Shown piece by piece: positions 5,839-13,765 of a stretch of DNA of 18,392 bases (positions are counted from its first letter, which is position 1; each line of letters starts with the position of its first letter). A program made the translations under genes and the position numbers. A model generated the notes under the pieces. It saw nothing but the letters and a program-made list of their open reading frames with translations. It ran no database searches and was not told the DNA's origin. The DNA lies in NCBI GenBank assembly GCA_004558865.1, contig SFCY01000037.1, positions 1 to 18,392 of the forward strand, read 5' to 3'. The stretch comes from Bacteroidales bacterium (lineage in GTDB: Bacteria > Bacteroidota > Bacteroidia > Bacteroidales > Bacteroidaceae).

Positions 5839-7164
5839 CTAGCCTTTCGGGCCAGGCTGTTCCGCCTTGTAGCTCTCCCTGTCCAGCTTGCCGTTGAAAG
5901 TGCGGCGGATGGAGTCGGTCTGCTCATAGAGCTGCGGCACCTGGTGTTCCTCCAACCTTGTGCGCAGGGCCATGGCCAAGGCCCGCTTGTCGAGTGGTCG
6001 GCCATCGGTGGTCACCACCCATAACTTCAGCGCGTGTCCCGTTACGGGATGGGCCACTGCCACGCACACACAGTCGGCCACCTGTCCGTCGCCCATGGCG
6101 GCCTCCTCCACCTCTGCGGGGTTCACCTTGTAGCCGCCCACATTGATGATGTCGTCGTTGCGGCCGGCCAGCCTCAGCATTCCGTCGCTGCCAACGCGTC
6201 CCACGTCGTGGGTATGCACAAAGCCGCCTCGCAGCGTCTCTCGCGTCAGGGCCTCGTCGTCGGCATAGCCCAGCATGATGCTTCTTCCGCCGCAGGCCAG
6301 TGTGCCGTCGTCGTCCACGCGCAGCAGGGCGTTCTTCAGCACCCGCCCCACACAGCCCGCCTCGCAGCGTCCGTCGTTGAAGTCGTAGCTCGCCACGATG
6401 CCGGTCTCGGTCGAGGCGTAGGTGTTGTAGAGGCGGCTTTTGGGCAGTGTGGCGCAGAGCGCCAGCATGTCGGTCAGGGCTATGGGTGCCGCGCCCGTCT
6501 CGATGAACGCCACCTTGTCGGCCAATCGCCCCAACCTCTCGCGTCCCAGCTGCAGGAGGATGCGTATGCTTGCCGGCACGAGAAAGGTGGCCACCTTGCC
6601 CTCGCACCGTTCCATCATGTCGTAGAAGCCGTTGATGTCGCGCAGTCCGTCGGCGATCCACAGTGTGGCGCCAGCGATGAGCGTGGCTTGGATTTTCGAC
6701 AGCGAGCCGATGTGGTTGAGCGGCCCACTGACCACGAAGTTCAGCCCGGGCGTGAATCCCTGTCCCGCAATCAGGTTCTCAGCGTTGGCCACGATGGTGG
6801 CGTTGCCCCACACCACGGCTTTGGGCTTGCCCGTGGAGCCTGTGGTGAAGAGGATGTCGGCGGCGTCGGCGGGCAGGGGGCAGTGGGCAAAGCGTTGGGC
6901 GGCACGCTCCAGTTGGTCCTGCGTGGCGTCCTTTGGCATGGGGGCGGCCACGCAGCCGCACAGGTGGATGGCCAGATAGCGTTCTATGCTCTCTATGCAT
7001 GGCTTGAAGGGAAATGCGACGACCCTGCGCCCACCCCCCAGCTCATTGGCCCTGTGCGCCACGTCGGCGAAGAGGCGGCTGTAGGTTATCCGCTCGCCGC
7101 CGCATACAATCGCTGTCGCGCCGCCGTGGGCCGCATGCTTCGCGATATGGTCTTCGAGTGTCAT
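5839..7164 (-). CDS. adenylate-forming acyl/aryl-ACP ligase (ANL superfamily)
   Basis: The 441-residue product has the core motifs of adenylating enzymes: P-loop LFTTGSTGKPK (105-115), YNTYASTETG (246-255), the ATP-ribose Asp320 in THDVGR, the hinge region LAGRNDDIINVGGYKVNPAEVE (332-353), and the catalytic Lys426 in FNGKLDR. It would activate a carboxylic acid as acyl-AMP and load it on a thiol carrier. The carrier is most likely the ACP encoded immediately upstream, whose gene it overlaps by 4 nt (ATGA). At 441 residues it is shorter than typical CoA ligases (about 500-550), like the small ligases of aryl-polyene and flexirubin clusters. It has no signal peptide and is cytosolic. The substrate (fatty, cinnamic or hydroxybenzoic acid) cannot be read from sequence. 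It is the last gene of the operon. Confidence 0.88.
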   Translation of the reverse strand: MTLEDHIAKHAAHGGATAIVCGGERITYSRLFADVAHRANELGGGRRVVAFPFKPCIESIERYLAIHLCGCVAAPMPKDATQDQLERAAQRFAHCPLPADAADILFTTGSTGKPKAVVWGNATIVANAENLIAGQGFTPGLNFVVSGPLNHIGSLSKIQATLIAGATLWIADGLRDINGFYDMMERCEGKVATFLVPASIRILLQLGRERLGRLADKVAFIETGAAPIALTDMLALCATLPKSRLYNTYASTETGIVASYDFNDGRCEAGCVGRVLKNALLRVDDDGTLACGGRSIMLGYADDEALTRETLRGGFVHTHDVGRVGSDGMLRLAGRNDDIINVGGYKVNPAEVEEAAMGDGQVADCVCVAVAHPVTGHALKLWVVTTDGRPLDKRALAMALRTRLEEHQVPQLYEQTDSIRRTFNGKLDRESYKAEQPGPKG

Positions 7165-7397
7165 TTCCCGCCTAATTTTGTTTCCACCATGTTGACGATG
7201 CTGTCAAGCGAGCGCAGGTTGCGCGGCGTGGCGTCTTCCGCCTCCAGCCTGATGCCAAACTCGTCGGAGAGGAGCATCAGGATGGTAGTCACGCCCAACG
7301 AGTCGAGCTCACTGAAGAGGAAGTCGGAGTCGAAATCGACCAACGGCAACGCTTCCTCAAGCATTTTCCTAATCTTTTCCTTCATATCTGTTTCCAT
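7161..7397 (-). CDS. acyl carrier protein
   Basis: The 78-residue acidic protein has the phosphopantetheine attachment motif ELDSLGVTT, with Ser33 as the modified residue, followed by helix II-III spacing typical of ACPs (LMLLSDEFGIRLEAEDA). It differs from housekeeping AcpP (usually DSLD or DSLDxVE), so it is a dedicated carrier. It starts inside the end of the exporter gene (29-nt overlap; an alternative start MKEKIRK at 7385 gives 17 nt) and overlaps the ligase by 4 nt. This tight coupling suggests it carries the acyl group handled by the ligase, and perhaps hands it to the acyltransferase. Confidence 0.9.
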   Translation of the reverse strand: METDMKEKIRKMLEEALPLVDFDSDFLFSELDSLGVTTILMLLSDEFGIRLEAEDATPRNLRSLDSIVNMVETKLGGK

Positions 7398-9924
7398 TGT
7401 GATTCGTTTCTTTGGGAATCCCTCCCCCCGCGTCTTCCGCCTGGGGAGCGGCCTCGTTGCCCGCCGCCTCGTGCCGGTGGGCTAAGGCCTTCCTCAAAAA
7501 GCCATGTCGGGCCAGCCACTTGAAGAGCAGCGGTGGGAAGATGTAGGCCATCAGCACCACGGAGAACATGCCCACGATGACCACCTCGGCCAGCGAGTGG
7601 AGGGCGGGATGGCGGGCCAGGATGAGCGTACCCATGCCGATGAACATCACGAGGGCGGAGAGGATGATGCTGTTCTTGTAGCTGCCCAATATCTTGCGGC
7701 CTGTGGTGTACTCGTATTTGGCTCCTTCGGTCATGAATATGGTATAGTCGTCGCCCTGTCCGAAGATGAATGTGGCGAGTATGATGTTGACGATGTTGAA
7801 CTGGATGCCACACAGGGCCATGATGCCCAAAATCCAGAGCCAGCTCACAGCCATCGGCACGAAGGAGATGGCCGCCAGGGCGAAGCTGCCCATCGAGGCC
7901 CAGAGGAAGAAGAACACGATGAAGCCGCATGCCCAACCGATGTAGTTGAAGTCGTCGGACAGATGGTTGGCCACGGCCTGGTTGAGGCTGCCGATGTCGA
8001 AGCCGTAGAAACCATGCTGGGAGAGCTGCCGCTCCACCTCGGCCACCTTGTCGGGACTCACCTGCAACTGCTCTATCACGTTGTAGCGGCCGGCGTCGTT
8101 CCACAGATGGCCGCGCAGTGCCGACTGGGCCAGTGGCTCTATGAAGGCGGGTGGGAGCTGGGCGTAGTGCGCCGAGAGGAGCGTGTCGAACGAGGCAAAG
8201 GCGTCGCTGCTGAAGCCCTGCGCCCGCGCATCGGCTGCCAGCCGGCTGCGGAGCGTGGAGGCATGGCGATCGACAAACTCCCGCCAAAGCCGGAGCCGCC
8301 CTTGCTGCTCGTGCTGTGAGGCGAGGAAGCGCGTCGCGTCGGTGTGGCTCTCCACCAGCTTGCTGTTGGTGAGCCTCTCCAGCACTGGCTGCAGCCGCTC
8401 GTTGTGGGCCAGTGCGCTGTCGAGGCTTGTGCTGTTGGAGATCACGTAGACCGTCTCGCTGCCTCCATGCCGCGTCATGTTGTGCTGCAGCCAGCCCAGC
8501 TGCTGTCGCTGCTCCTTGGTCATATAGTTGATGTGGCTCAAGTCGGGGTCGAAGCTGGTCTTCAGGCTGAACGCGCCGAAGACGACGGTCAGCGCCATCA
8601 CGGCCACCACCAGCCAGCGGTGTTTCTCTAACGAGGCTGTGCCCCATCGGTCGATGGCCGTGGCATGGCGCTTGGCGTGTGCGTCGGCCAGTTGGGGCAG
8701 GAAGACGAGTACGAAGAGGATGGTGCCGATGAGCAGCAGCGCGCTGAACAGCCCGAGGTCGCGCAGGGCCGTGGAGCGCAGCGGCACGAGGGTGAGGAAG
8801 GCGCCCACGGTGGTGATGTTGCCCACGAGCAGTGGCGACACGATCTCGCGCAGGGCATCGCGCTTGGTGGGGCAGTGGGGGAGGTGGGCCACGAGGTGGA
8901 GCGGATAGTTGACCGCTATGCCAAGGATGACCGACGATATGCCCAGCACGATGAGCGAGATGTTCTGGTGGACGAGCGACAGCCCGGCCACGGCAAACAG
9001 CCAGCCCCAGGCGATGGACAGGGCGATGAGCAGCAGGTTGCGCCAACTGCGGATGCTCAGATAGAGGAGCAGGAGGATGAGCGCCACGGCTATGGAGACG
9101 GAGAGCAAGCTGTCGGTCCTGATCTGCGAGGCGTTGTCGACGGCGATGGCGGGACCTCCCACCACATGGATGTCCACCGTGGGATGGAGTTTCATCGTAT
9201 GGGCGGCGCACTCGTGGAGCAGGGCCAAGAGCCGGCCGTTGTTCTCGGTCTCGCTGGAGCCGAATGGCGAGTCGAGGGTTACGACGGCGCGCTGCATGTC
9301 GGGCGAGAACACGTAGCCGTCGTAGAGTTCGTACCTGATGTTGTCGGCCGACTGGCGCAGCCTCTCCACCACAGGGGTGAACAGCCCCAAGGGGTCGCGG
9401 CCGATGCTCTGGGCCGCCATGCCTCCCGAGGGGAAGAGCAGCAGTTGCTTGTCGGCTTCCAGTTGCCGGCTCACGTAGCCCGGCTGTGCCAGCAGGCTGT
9501 CGATGCGGCGATAGTCGTTGGCTGTGAGAAAATAGGGTATGTGCTTGTAGACGAAGTCCATGGCGGCGTCCATCTGCTCCATGTCCACCTGCGAGGTCAT
9601 GCCGCGCGTCCATCCAGCCTTGTCGACGCGGCTGGTGATGGCCACGAAGTCGTCGATGGCGGCCACGGCGCTGTCGGGTTCGGCCTTGGCGCTGTCGCGC
9701 TGCCCGAACACCACGAAGAGCCTTTCCGCGCCCGAGAGCTGCTGATATGCCTTGAGCGCGTTGTTGCGGTTGGCGTCGAGGGGCAGGAAGTCGGAGATGT
9801 CCTCGTGGAAACTGATGCGCCCCACGAGCAGCGCCATCAGCCCCGTCAGCGCCAACAGGGCTGCGAGCGTCAGTCGTCGGTGGCGGCCCAACAGGTCGTA
9901 GATGCGGAGGATGAGCGATGTCAT
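7369..9924 (-). CDS. MMPL/RND-family lipid exporter
   Basis: The start at 9924 (MTSLILRIYD) overlaps the previous stop by 4 nt; open frame further upstream is a shadow. The 851-residue product has the duplicated RND layout. There is one TM helix at about 17-37, a large periplasmic domain (about 40-260), then five helices starting near LLSVSIAVALILLLLYLSI. A second half follows with TM WLVVAVMALTVVFGAF, a second periplasmic domain, and a last helix bundle ending near FSVVLMAYIFPPLLFKWLA. It is a predicted exporter of the COG4258 kind found in aryl-polyene/flexirubin clusters. Charged residues sit within the membrane core (GQGDDYTIF in the second half), as expected for a proton-driven pump. The hydrophilic tail (EAAPQAEDAGG) overlaps the ACP start. 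The likely cargo is a lipid or acylated pigment made by the neighbours. Confidence 0.87.
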   Translation of the reverse strand: MTSLILRIYDLLGRHRRLTLAALLALTGLMALLVGRISFHEDISDFLPLDANRNNALKAYQQLSGAERLFVVFGQRDSAKAEPDSAVAAIDDFVAITSRVDKAGWTRGMTSQVDMEQMDAAMDFVYKHIPYFLTANDYRRIDSLLAQPGYVSRQLEADKQLLLFPSGGMAAQSIGRDPLGLFTPVVERLRQSADNIRYELYDGYVFSPDMQRAVVTLDSPFGSSETENNGRLLALLHECAAHTMKLHPTVDIHVVGGPAIAVDNASQIRTDSLLSVSIAVALILLLLYLSIRSWRNLLLIALSIAWGWLFAVAGLSLVHQNISLIVLGISSVILGIAVNYPLHLVAHLPHCPTKRDALREIVSPLLVGNITTVGAFLTLVPLRSTALRDLGLFSALLLIGTILFVLVFLPQLADAHAKRHATAIDRWGTASLEKHRWLVVAVMALTVVFGAFSLKTSFDPDLSHINYMTKEQRQQLGWLQHNMTRHGGSETVYVISNSTSLDSALAHNERLQPVLERLTNSKLVESHTDATRFLASQHEQQGRLRLWREFVDRHASTLRSRLAADARAQGFSSDAFASFDTLLSAHYAQLPPAFIEPLAQSALRGHLWNDAGRYNVIEQLQVSPDKVAEVERQLSQHGFYGFDIGSLNQAVANHLSDDFNYIGWACGFIVFFFLWASMGSFALAAISFVPMAVSWLWILGIMALCGIQFNIVNIILATFIFGQGDDYTIFMTEGAKYEYTTGRKILGSYKNSIILSALVMFIGMGTLILARHPALHSLAEVVIVGMFSVVLMAYIFPPLLFKWLARHGFLRKALAHRHEAAGNEAAPQAEDAGGGIPKETNHNGNRYEGKD

Positions 9925-11066
9925 AGGGCCGCCCTCCTCTTGTTGTCGACGGGATTGGCGTAGATGCCGAGCAGGATGTCGAGCAGCTGGCCGACGTCGT
10001 AGTCGCCGTAGCGTTCCAGCTGCTGGATGTGTCGCGTGAAGTCCTGCCGTTGCTGCTCTGTGTAGCGGTTGGCGAAGTGGCGGCAGCCGTGGAGCAGGTC
10101 GTGGGCGATGAAATTGTTGGGGTAGAGCCGGTAGGCGGCGAGGATCCGTCGGTCGGTGAGCGTGGCCACGGCCTTGTGGTACTCGCTGTTGGTCATGGCC
10201 TGGAAAGCCGTCAGCTCTTCGTGGCGGATGGGCTCGCAAACCTGTATGTGCACCTCGCCCTTGTGCTGGTAGAGTCCGGTGAGGATGCTGTTGAGGTCCT
10301 CCCCCGGCTTCTTCACGTATTTCTCACTCCGCGACTGATAGAGTTCGAGCGTCTTCAGGATGTCGCACGGCTCCCACTCGTAGCTGATGGCCACCGGCAC
10401 AAGGTGGAGTTCATCGAGAGCGGCTATCTTGTCGTCGCTCATGCTCATGCAGAACATCTTGATGATGCCTTGGTCGGTCTGGTCGTTGCCGTCCTTGGTG
10501 CGGCCGTTGCGCTGGGCTATCCACACCGACTGCCGCTTCTGGGCGATAGTGTGGCGGATGTAGTTGGACAGATGGAGCGAGGCGCGGTAGAACTCTCGTA
10601 TTCCTCCTCCTGGGCGTTCCACTCGGAACATCTTGTTGCACTTGCCGATGTCCACCACCAAGGGATGCGTCATCAGGTTGGCCCCAAAGGTGATCTCGGT
10701 TGTGTCGAATCCGGCCTTCACCAAGGAGTATTGGAGCAGGCTGGCGTCGAGCATGATGTCGCGGTGGTTGGAAATGTAGAGATAGGGCGTGGTGGGGTCG
10801 AGGCGTTCCAGCCCGTCGCACGAGTAGTGGCTGATGGTCTTGCCAATCACCTGCTCGTTCACCCTGTACATCGTCTCGTGCTGGAAGTCGCGTGTGCTGC
10901 GGTAGCCCGCTATGCGGCTTCTCACTTTCTCCAGGGACTCGTCGGGGTACACGTAGGCCGCCACGAGCGGAAACACCTCGCTCCGGGCTATGCGCAGCAT
11001 GGCGGCGGGAATCTCCCCGTCGACGTATGGGCGGATGTCATCGAAGTTCAATTCACAGTTCATCAT
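9921..11066 (-). CDS. PlsC-like (glycerolipid-type) acyltransferase
   Basis: The 381-residue product (possible start one codon later) has an acyltransferase core at about 75-330. The acceptor-site motif is SNHRDIMLDASLL (99-111), so the spacing is H-x5-D rather than the usual H-x4-D. A second block, ITFGANLMTHPLVVDIGKCNKMFRVER (125-151), fits the substrate-binding region. QSVWIAQRNGRTKDGND matches the conserved E/Q-G-x-R block. No signal peptide or strong TM helix is visible, so it is probably a peripheral membrane enzyme on the cytoplasmic side. It lies 66 nt after the hydrolase gene and overlaps the exporter by 4 nt. It may transfer the ACP-bound acyl group to a lipid or glycan acceptor before export. 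Confidence 0.8.
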   Translation of the reverse strand: MMNCELNFDDIRPYVDGEIPAAMLRIARSEVFPLVAAYVYPDESLEKVRSRIAGYRSTRDFQHETMYRVNEQVIGKTISHYSCDGLERLDPTTPYLYISNHRDIMLDASLLQYSLVKAGFDTTEITFGANLMTHPLVVDIGKCNKMFRVERPGGGIREFYRASLHLSNYIRHTIAQKRQSVWIAQRNGRTKDGNDQTDQGIIKMFCMSMSDDKIAALDELHLVPVAISYEWEPCDILKTLELYQSRSEKYVKKPGEDLNSILTGLYQHKGEVHIQVCEPIRHEELTAFQAMTNSEYHKAVATLTDRRILAAYRLYPNNFIAHDLLHGCRHFANRYTEQQRQDFTRHIQQLERYGDYDVGQLLDILLGIYANPVDNKRRAAL

Positions 11067-11132
11067 TCACAATTCATCATTATCGTCAGGCCTAGGTCTT
11101 TGCCATCCATTGTGGCGCTGCGGCGTCATTCA

Positions 11133-12002
11133 TCATTCCCGGTCGGTGGATGGGCGGCCGCCCAACTCCCGCAGGAACTCCTCGAAGCGCAGCAGCCACC
11201 CTCTGCTCTCGTCGCTGCCCTTGGCGGGGTTGGCGCCGAAGCCGTGGCCACCGGTGGAATATTGGATATAGACATGGCGCACTCCGTTGGCGGTGAGGGC
11301 GGAGTCGAGAATCACGCTGTTGCGATAGTCCACGATGGGGTCGTCCTTGCAGTTGAGCAGGAACACAGGCGGGCAGTCGCGGGGCACGTGGCGCTCCAGC
11401 GAGAGCGAGTCCTGCAGGCGCGTGTTGTGGCGGCGGCTGTCGCCGAGCAGCCCACGCCGCGAGCGCTTGTGCACACAGTCGGCCGACATCGTCACCACGG
11501 GATAGATGGCGGCCACAAACGCCGGCCACTCTTCCCTTGGAAACAGCTCCACCGCCGACATGGCGAGATGGCCTCCCGCCGAGAATCCCATCACGCCCAC
11601 GCTGTCGGCGTTGACGCCCCATTCGGCGGCGTGGCGGCGCACATAGCGCAGGGCTTGGCGCAGGTCGTCTTGTGGGTCGGGATAGCGGTTGCCGCGGAAA
11701 AGGAGCCGGAAATGGGTGACAAAGGCGGGCACGTAGGCTGTGCGGTAGCGCAGGACGAAGGCGGCGATGCCCCGGCGCTGGAGCCATCGGGCCACTTGGA
11801 AGCCCTCGCTGTCCATGTCGTGCCAGAAGTAGCTGCCCCCGGGAAGCACGATGATGGCCTTGTGGCCTTTGCCCTCCACGGGAAAGTGCCATATACCGAC
11901 GTTGGCCTTCGCGCCGCCGTCGGCCCAGATGTTCACCTGGGCGCGCGCCGGGAGGCACATCAGCAACACACCTATTATAATATATGCTCCGAACCTACGC
12001 AT
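11133..12002 (-). CDS. exported alpha/beta hydrolase (esterase/lipase-like)
   Basis: The start at 12002 (MRRFGAYIIIGVLLM) gives 289 residues with a signal peptide ending near ARA|Q at 21. The fold landmarks are LPGGSYFWHD (53-62, HGG-like oxyanion loop), the nucleophile elbow GFSAGGHLA with Ser141, the acid in CKDDPIVD (Asp221 or Asp225), and His253 in STGGHGFG. This is the esterase group that includes acetyl-xylan and small-lipid esterases. The gene overlaps the oxidoreductase 3' end by 28 nt, so it belongs to the operon. A periplasmic esterase here could trim or attach acyl groups during transport; the substrate is unknown. Confidence 0.86.
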   Translation of the reverse strand: MRRFGAYIIIGVLLMCLPARAQVNIWADGGAKANVGIWHFPVEGKGHKAIIVLPGGSYFWHDMDSEGFQVARWLQRRGIAAFVLRYRTAYVPAFVTHFRLLFRGNRYPDPQDDLRQALRYVRRHAAEWGVNADSVGVMGFSAGGHLAMSAVELFPREEWPAFVAAIYPVVTMSADCVHKRSRRGLLGDSRRHNTRLQDSLSLERHVPRDCPPVFLLNCKDDPIVDYRNSVILDSALTANGVRHVYIQYSTGGHGFGANPAKGSDESRGWLLRFEEFLRELGGRPSTDRE

Positions 12003-13498
12003 GACCTGATTTTGTTGACAATGTGGTTGCGGCCCAACAGAGCCTCGCAAGTGTTGATGGCCGTGAGGGGAACGCCGCAAAAGCCGTGGAGATTGTTGTT
12101 CTGGCCCGTGAGCAGCAGGTTGTCGACGCGCGTCACCACGGGCAACTGCGACAGGGCGGGATTGTGGCTGTCCTTGCTGAAACCGCACAGGCAGCCCTCC
12201 TTGGAGCCGTAGTAGTCGCGAATGGTGAGGGGAGAGGCCGAGCAGACGGCCTCCACCTGGCGGGCGAATCCCGGATAGAGCTCTTCCATCTTGGCCATCA
12301 GCCGCCCCGTCATGTCCCGCTTCCAAGCCTCATAGTCCGGTCCGCGGCGGCCGGTGAGGGTGTGCTCCCACGGTCTCACGGTCTCGAACGACATGGGGGC
12401 CGTCACCAGCGCCTTGGCGGCGTAGGGACCTTGGTGGGTAGAGGGCGGTGTCATGAAGAGGAAGCCCTGCGGCCACGGCTTGTCGGTGCGGCCGAAGTGC
12501 CAGATCTCATCATATCGCGTCATGTAGTAGACCGAGTGGTTGATGTAGGGGAAGCGGCTTTCGGGGCGGAATCTCACGAAGAGCGAGAAAGCCGAGTAGG
12601 AGTTGGGTATGCTGTCCATGCGATGGCGGAAGGCGGGGGTGAAGGTCTTGGGCGAGCAGAGTGGTATGAGGGCGCAGGGATGGATGGCCGAAATGTAGGT
12701 GCGGGCCAGGATGCGGCGGCCTTTGGTGGTCTCCACCCAGTCTGCGTGCCGGCGGCTCACCTCCACGTGGGTGACGCCCTCGCCAGTGAGGATTTCCCCA
12801 CCGGCGCGCGTGATGACTCCCGCGAGCGATTGGGCGAAGTGGCTGCTGCCGTCGACAAACCGGCTGGCTCCATGGATGTAGAGCGTGTTGACGATGGCGT
12901 GTACGTAGGCGGGAGTCTCGTCGGCGCGTCCGCCGTAGAGGGGATTCATGTAGGCCACGACGGTCCGCAGGCGCGGATGGCTGATGTAGCGGGCTATGAA
13001 GGCATCGGCGGGCATCATGAACTCGTCGCTGTGGAGGGAGAGCGTGTCGGCCTGCGGCTTGAGGTGGAAGAGCGGCACCTCGTCGGTGAGCCGGCCGATG
13101 GCGTCGACGTATCGCCCGATGTTCTGCCGCTGGTCGGGGAAATAGTGGCTGAGCGAGTTGACAAAGCCCTCCCGTCCCTTGGCGATGCGGTAGGTCTGCC
13201 GGTCTTCCGCGAAGAAGAGGCTGTCGGTGCAGTCGTCGTCGACGTCGCGCAGCCTCACCTCATCGAGGATGCCCAAGTATTGGCAGATGGCCCGGATGTT
13301 GCCGCCCGGTCGCATGCCGCCTACCACGTGCATTCCCGTGTCGAAGCTTTCGCCCCATCGCCGGAACGTCTGCAGGCCTCCGCCGATGGTGGGGTTCTTC
13401 TCCACCAGCGTCACCCGCAGTCCCTCCTTGGCCAGCAGGGCTCCCGTGAAGAGTCCGCCGAGGCCGGCACCGATAATCAGCACGTCTGTCTCTTTCAT
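11975..13498 (-). CDS. FAD-dependent oxidoreductase, RetSat/CrtI (phytoene desaturase-like) family
   Basis: The start at 13498 (MKETDVLIIGAGLGG) is chosen over one 11 codons upstream, which would lie within the promoter. The product has 507 residues. Residues 5-34 are a Rossmann GxGxxG dinucleotide-binding site ending in the ribose-binding Glu of LVEKN. GGGLQTFRRWGESFDTGMHVVGG follows, then a long substrate domain, and the C-terminal FAD motif LLLTGQNNNLHGFCGVPLTAINTCEALLG. Related enzymes saturate, desaturate or isomerise polyenes (retinol saturase, phytoene desaturase, carotenoid isomerase). It is the first gene of the operon, so a conjugated lipid is a reasonable substrate, but this is inferred. 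Residues near 150-200 are divergent, so database labels such as all-trans-retinol reductase should be read loosely. Confidence 0.86.
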   Translation of the reverse strand: MKETDVLIIGAGLGGLFTGALLAKEGLRVTLVEKNPTIGGGLQTFRRWGESFDTGMHVVGGMRPGGNIRAICQYLGILDEVRLRDVDDDCTDSLFFAEDRQTYRIAKGREGFVNSLSHYFPDQRQNIGRYVDAIGRLTDEVPLFHLKPQADTLSLHSDEFMMPADAFIARYISHPRLRTVVAYMNPLYGGRADETPAYVHAIVNTLYIHGASRFVDGSSHFAQSLAGVITRAGGEILTGEGVTHVEVSRRHADWVETTKGRRILARTYISAIHPCALIPLCSPKTFTPAFRHRMDSIPNSYSAFSLFVRFRPESRFPYINHSVYYMTRYDEIWHFGRTDKPWPQGFLFMTPPSTHQGPYAAKALVTAPMSFETVRPWEHTLTGRRGPDYEAWKRDMTGRLMAKMEELYPGFARQVEAVCSASPLTIRDYYGSKEGCLCGFSKDSHNPALSQLPVVTRVDNLLLTGQNNNLHGFCGVPLTAINTCEALLGRNHIVNKIRSCVGSEHIL

Positions 13499-13503
13499 GT
13501 CGG

Positions 13504-13534
13504 CAAAGTTAGTGCAATTCGTGTAAAGCACAAA
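13504..13534 (-). promoter_or_regulatory. promoter of the six-gene operon, apparently leaderless
   Basis: On the minus strand TTTG (13534-13531), a 19-nt spacer, and TAACTTTG (13511-13504) form a near-perfect promoter. Only five bases separate the -7 box from the ATG at 13498, so transcription should begin at or next to the start codon. A GTGC/GCAC dyad (13512-13515 with 13528-13531) lies in the spacer. Upstream to the LysR stop (13535-13765) I see no gene. Confidence 0.7.
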
Positions 13535-13765
13535 ATCTGCCTGTCGTTTTTTTCAAGCCAGCATTGCTCGTGGATGTTGTTTTCTGCATGAAAGTCCATG
13601 AATATCCGCAAGCATCCTGCTGGGTTCCCATCCAACCGCGCGCTGCGTGGCCTCCTCGATTGGATGGCATGCCGGCCTTCTCTTGGGGGATGGAGGCCAT
13701 TAGGACATGCCCTCCGGCATTTGGGCGCTTCCGCGGATGGTGGGTTGGGGATTGGCAGGATGGCA

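Noticed and set aside
7382..9613. 743-codon minus-strand frame inside the exporter gene.
   Set aside because: An Arg/His/Pro-rich shadow of the real MMPL frame, which has clear membrane segments.
9925..10239. N-terminal extension of the exporter by 105 codons.
   Set aside because: The extra sequence is Arg/Pro/His-rich and overlaps the acyltransferase 3' end. The ATG at 9924 gives a natural ATGA overlap and a proper first TM helix.
11067..11132. Short direct repeats (GTGAAT/GATGAA type) between the hydrolase and acyltransferase genes.
   Set aside because: Low-complexity AT-rich spacer of a kind common in Bacteroidota; no further structure seen.
10029..12212. 727-codon plus-strand frame.
   Set aside because: Antisense to the acyltransferase, hydrolase and oxidoreductase genes; no recognisable motifs.
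12023..13591. 522-codon plus-strand frame.
   Set aside because: Antisense to the oxidoreductase gene, with Val/Gly/Glu-rich shadow composition.
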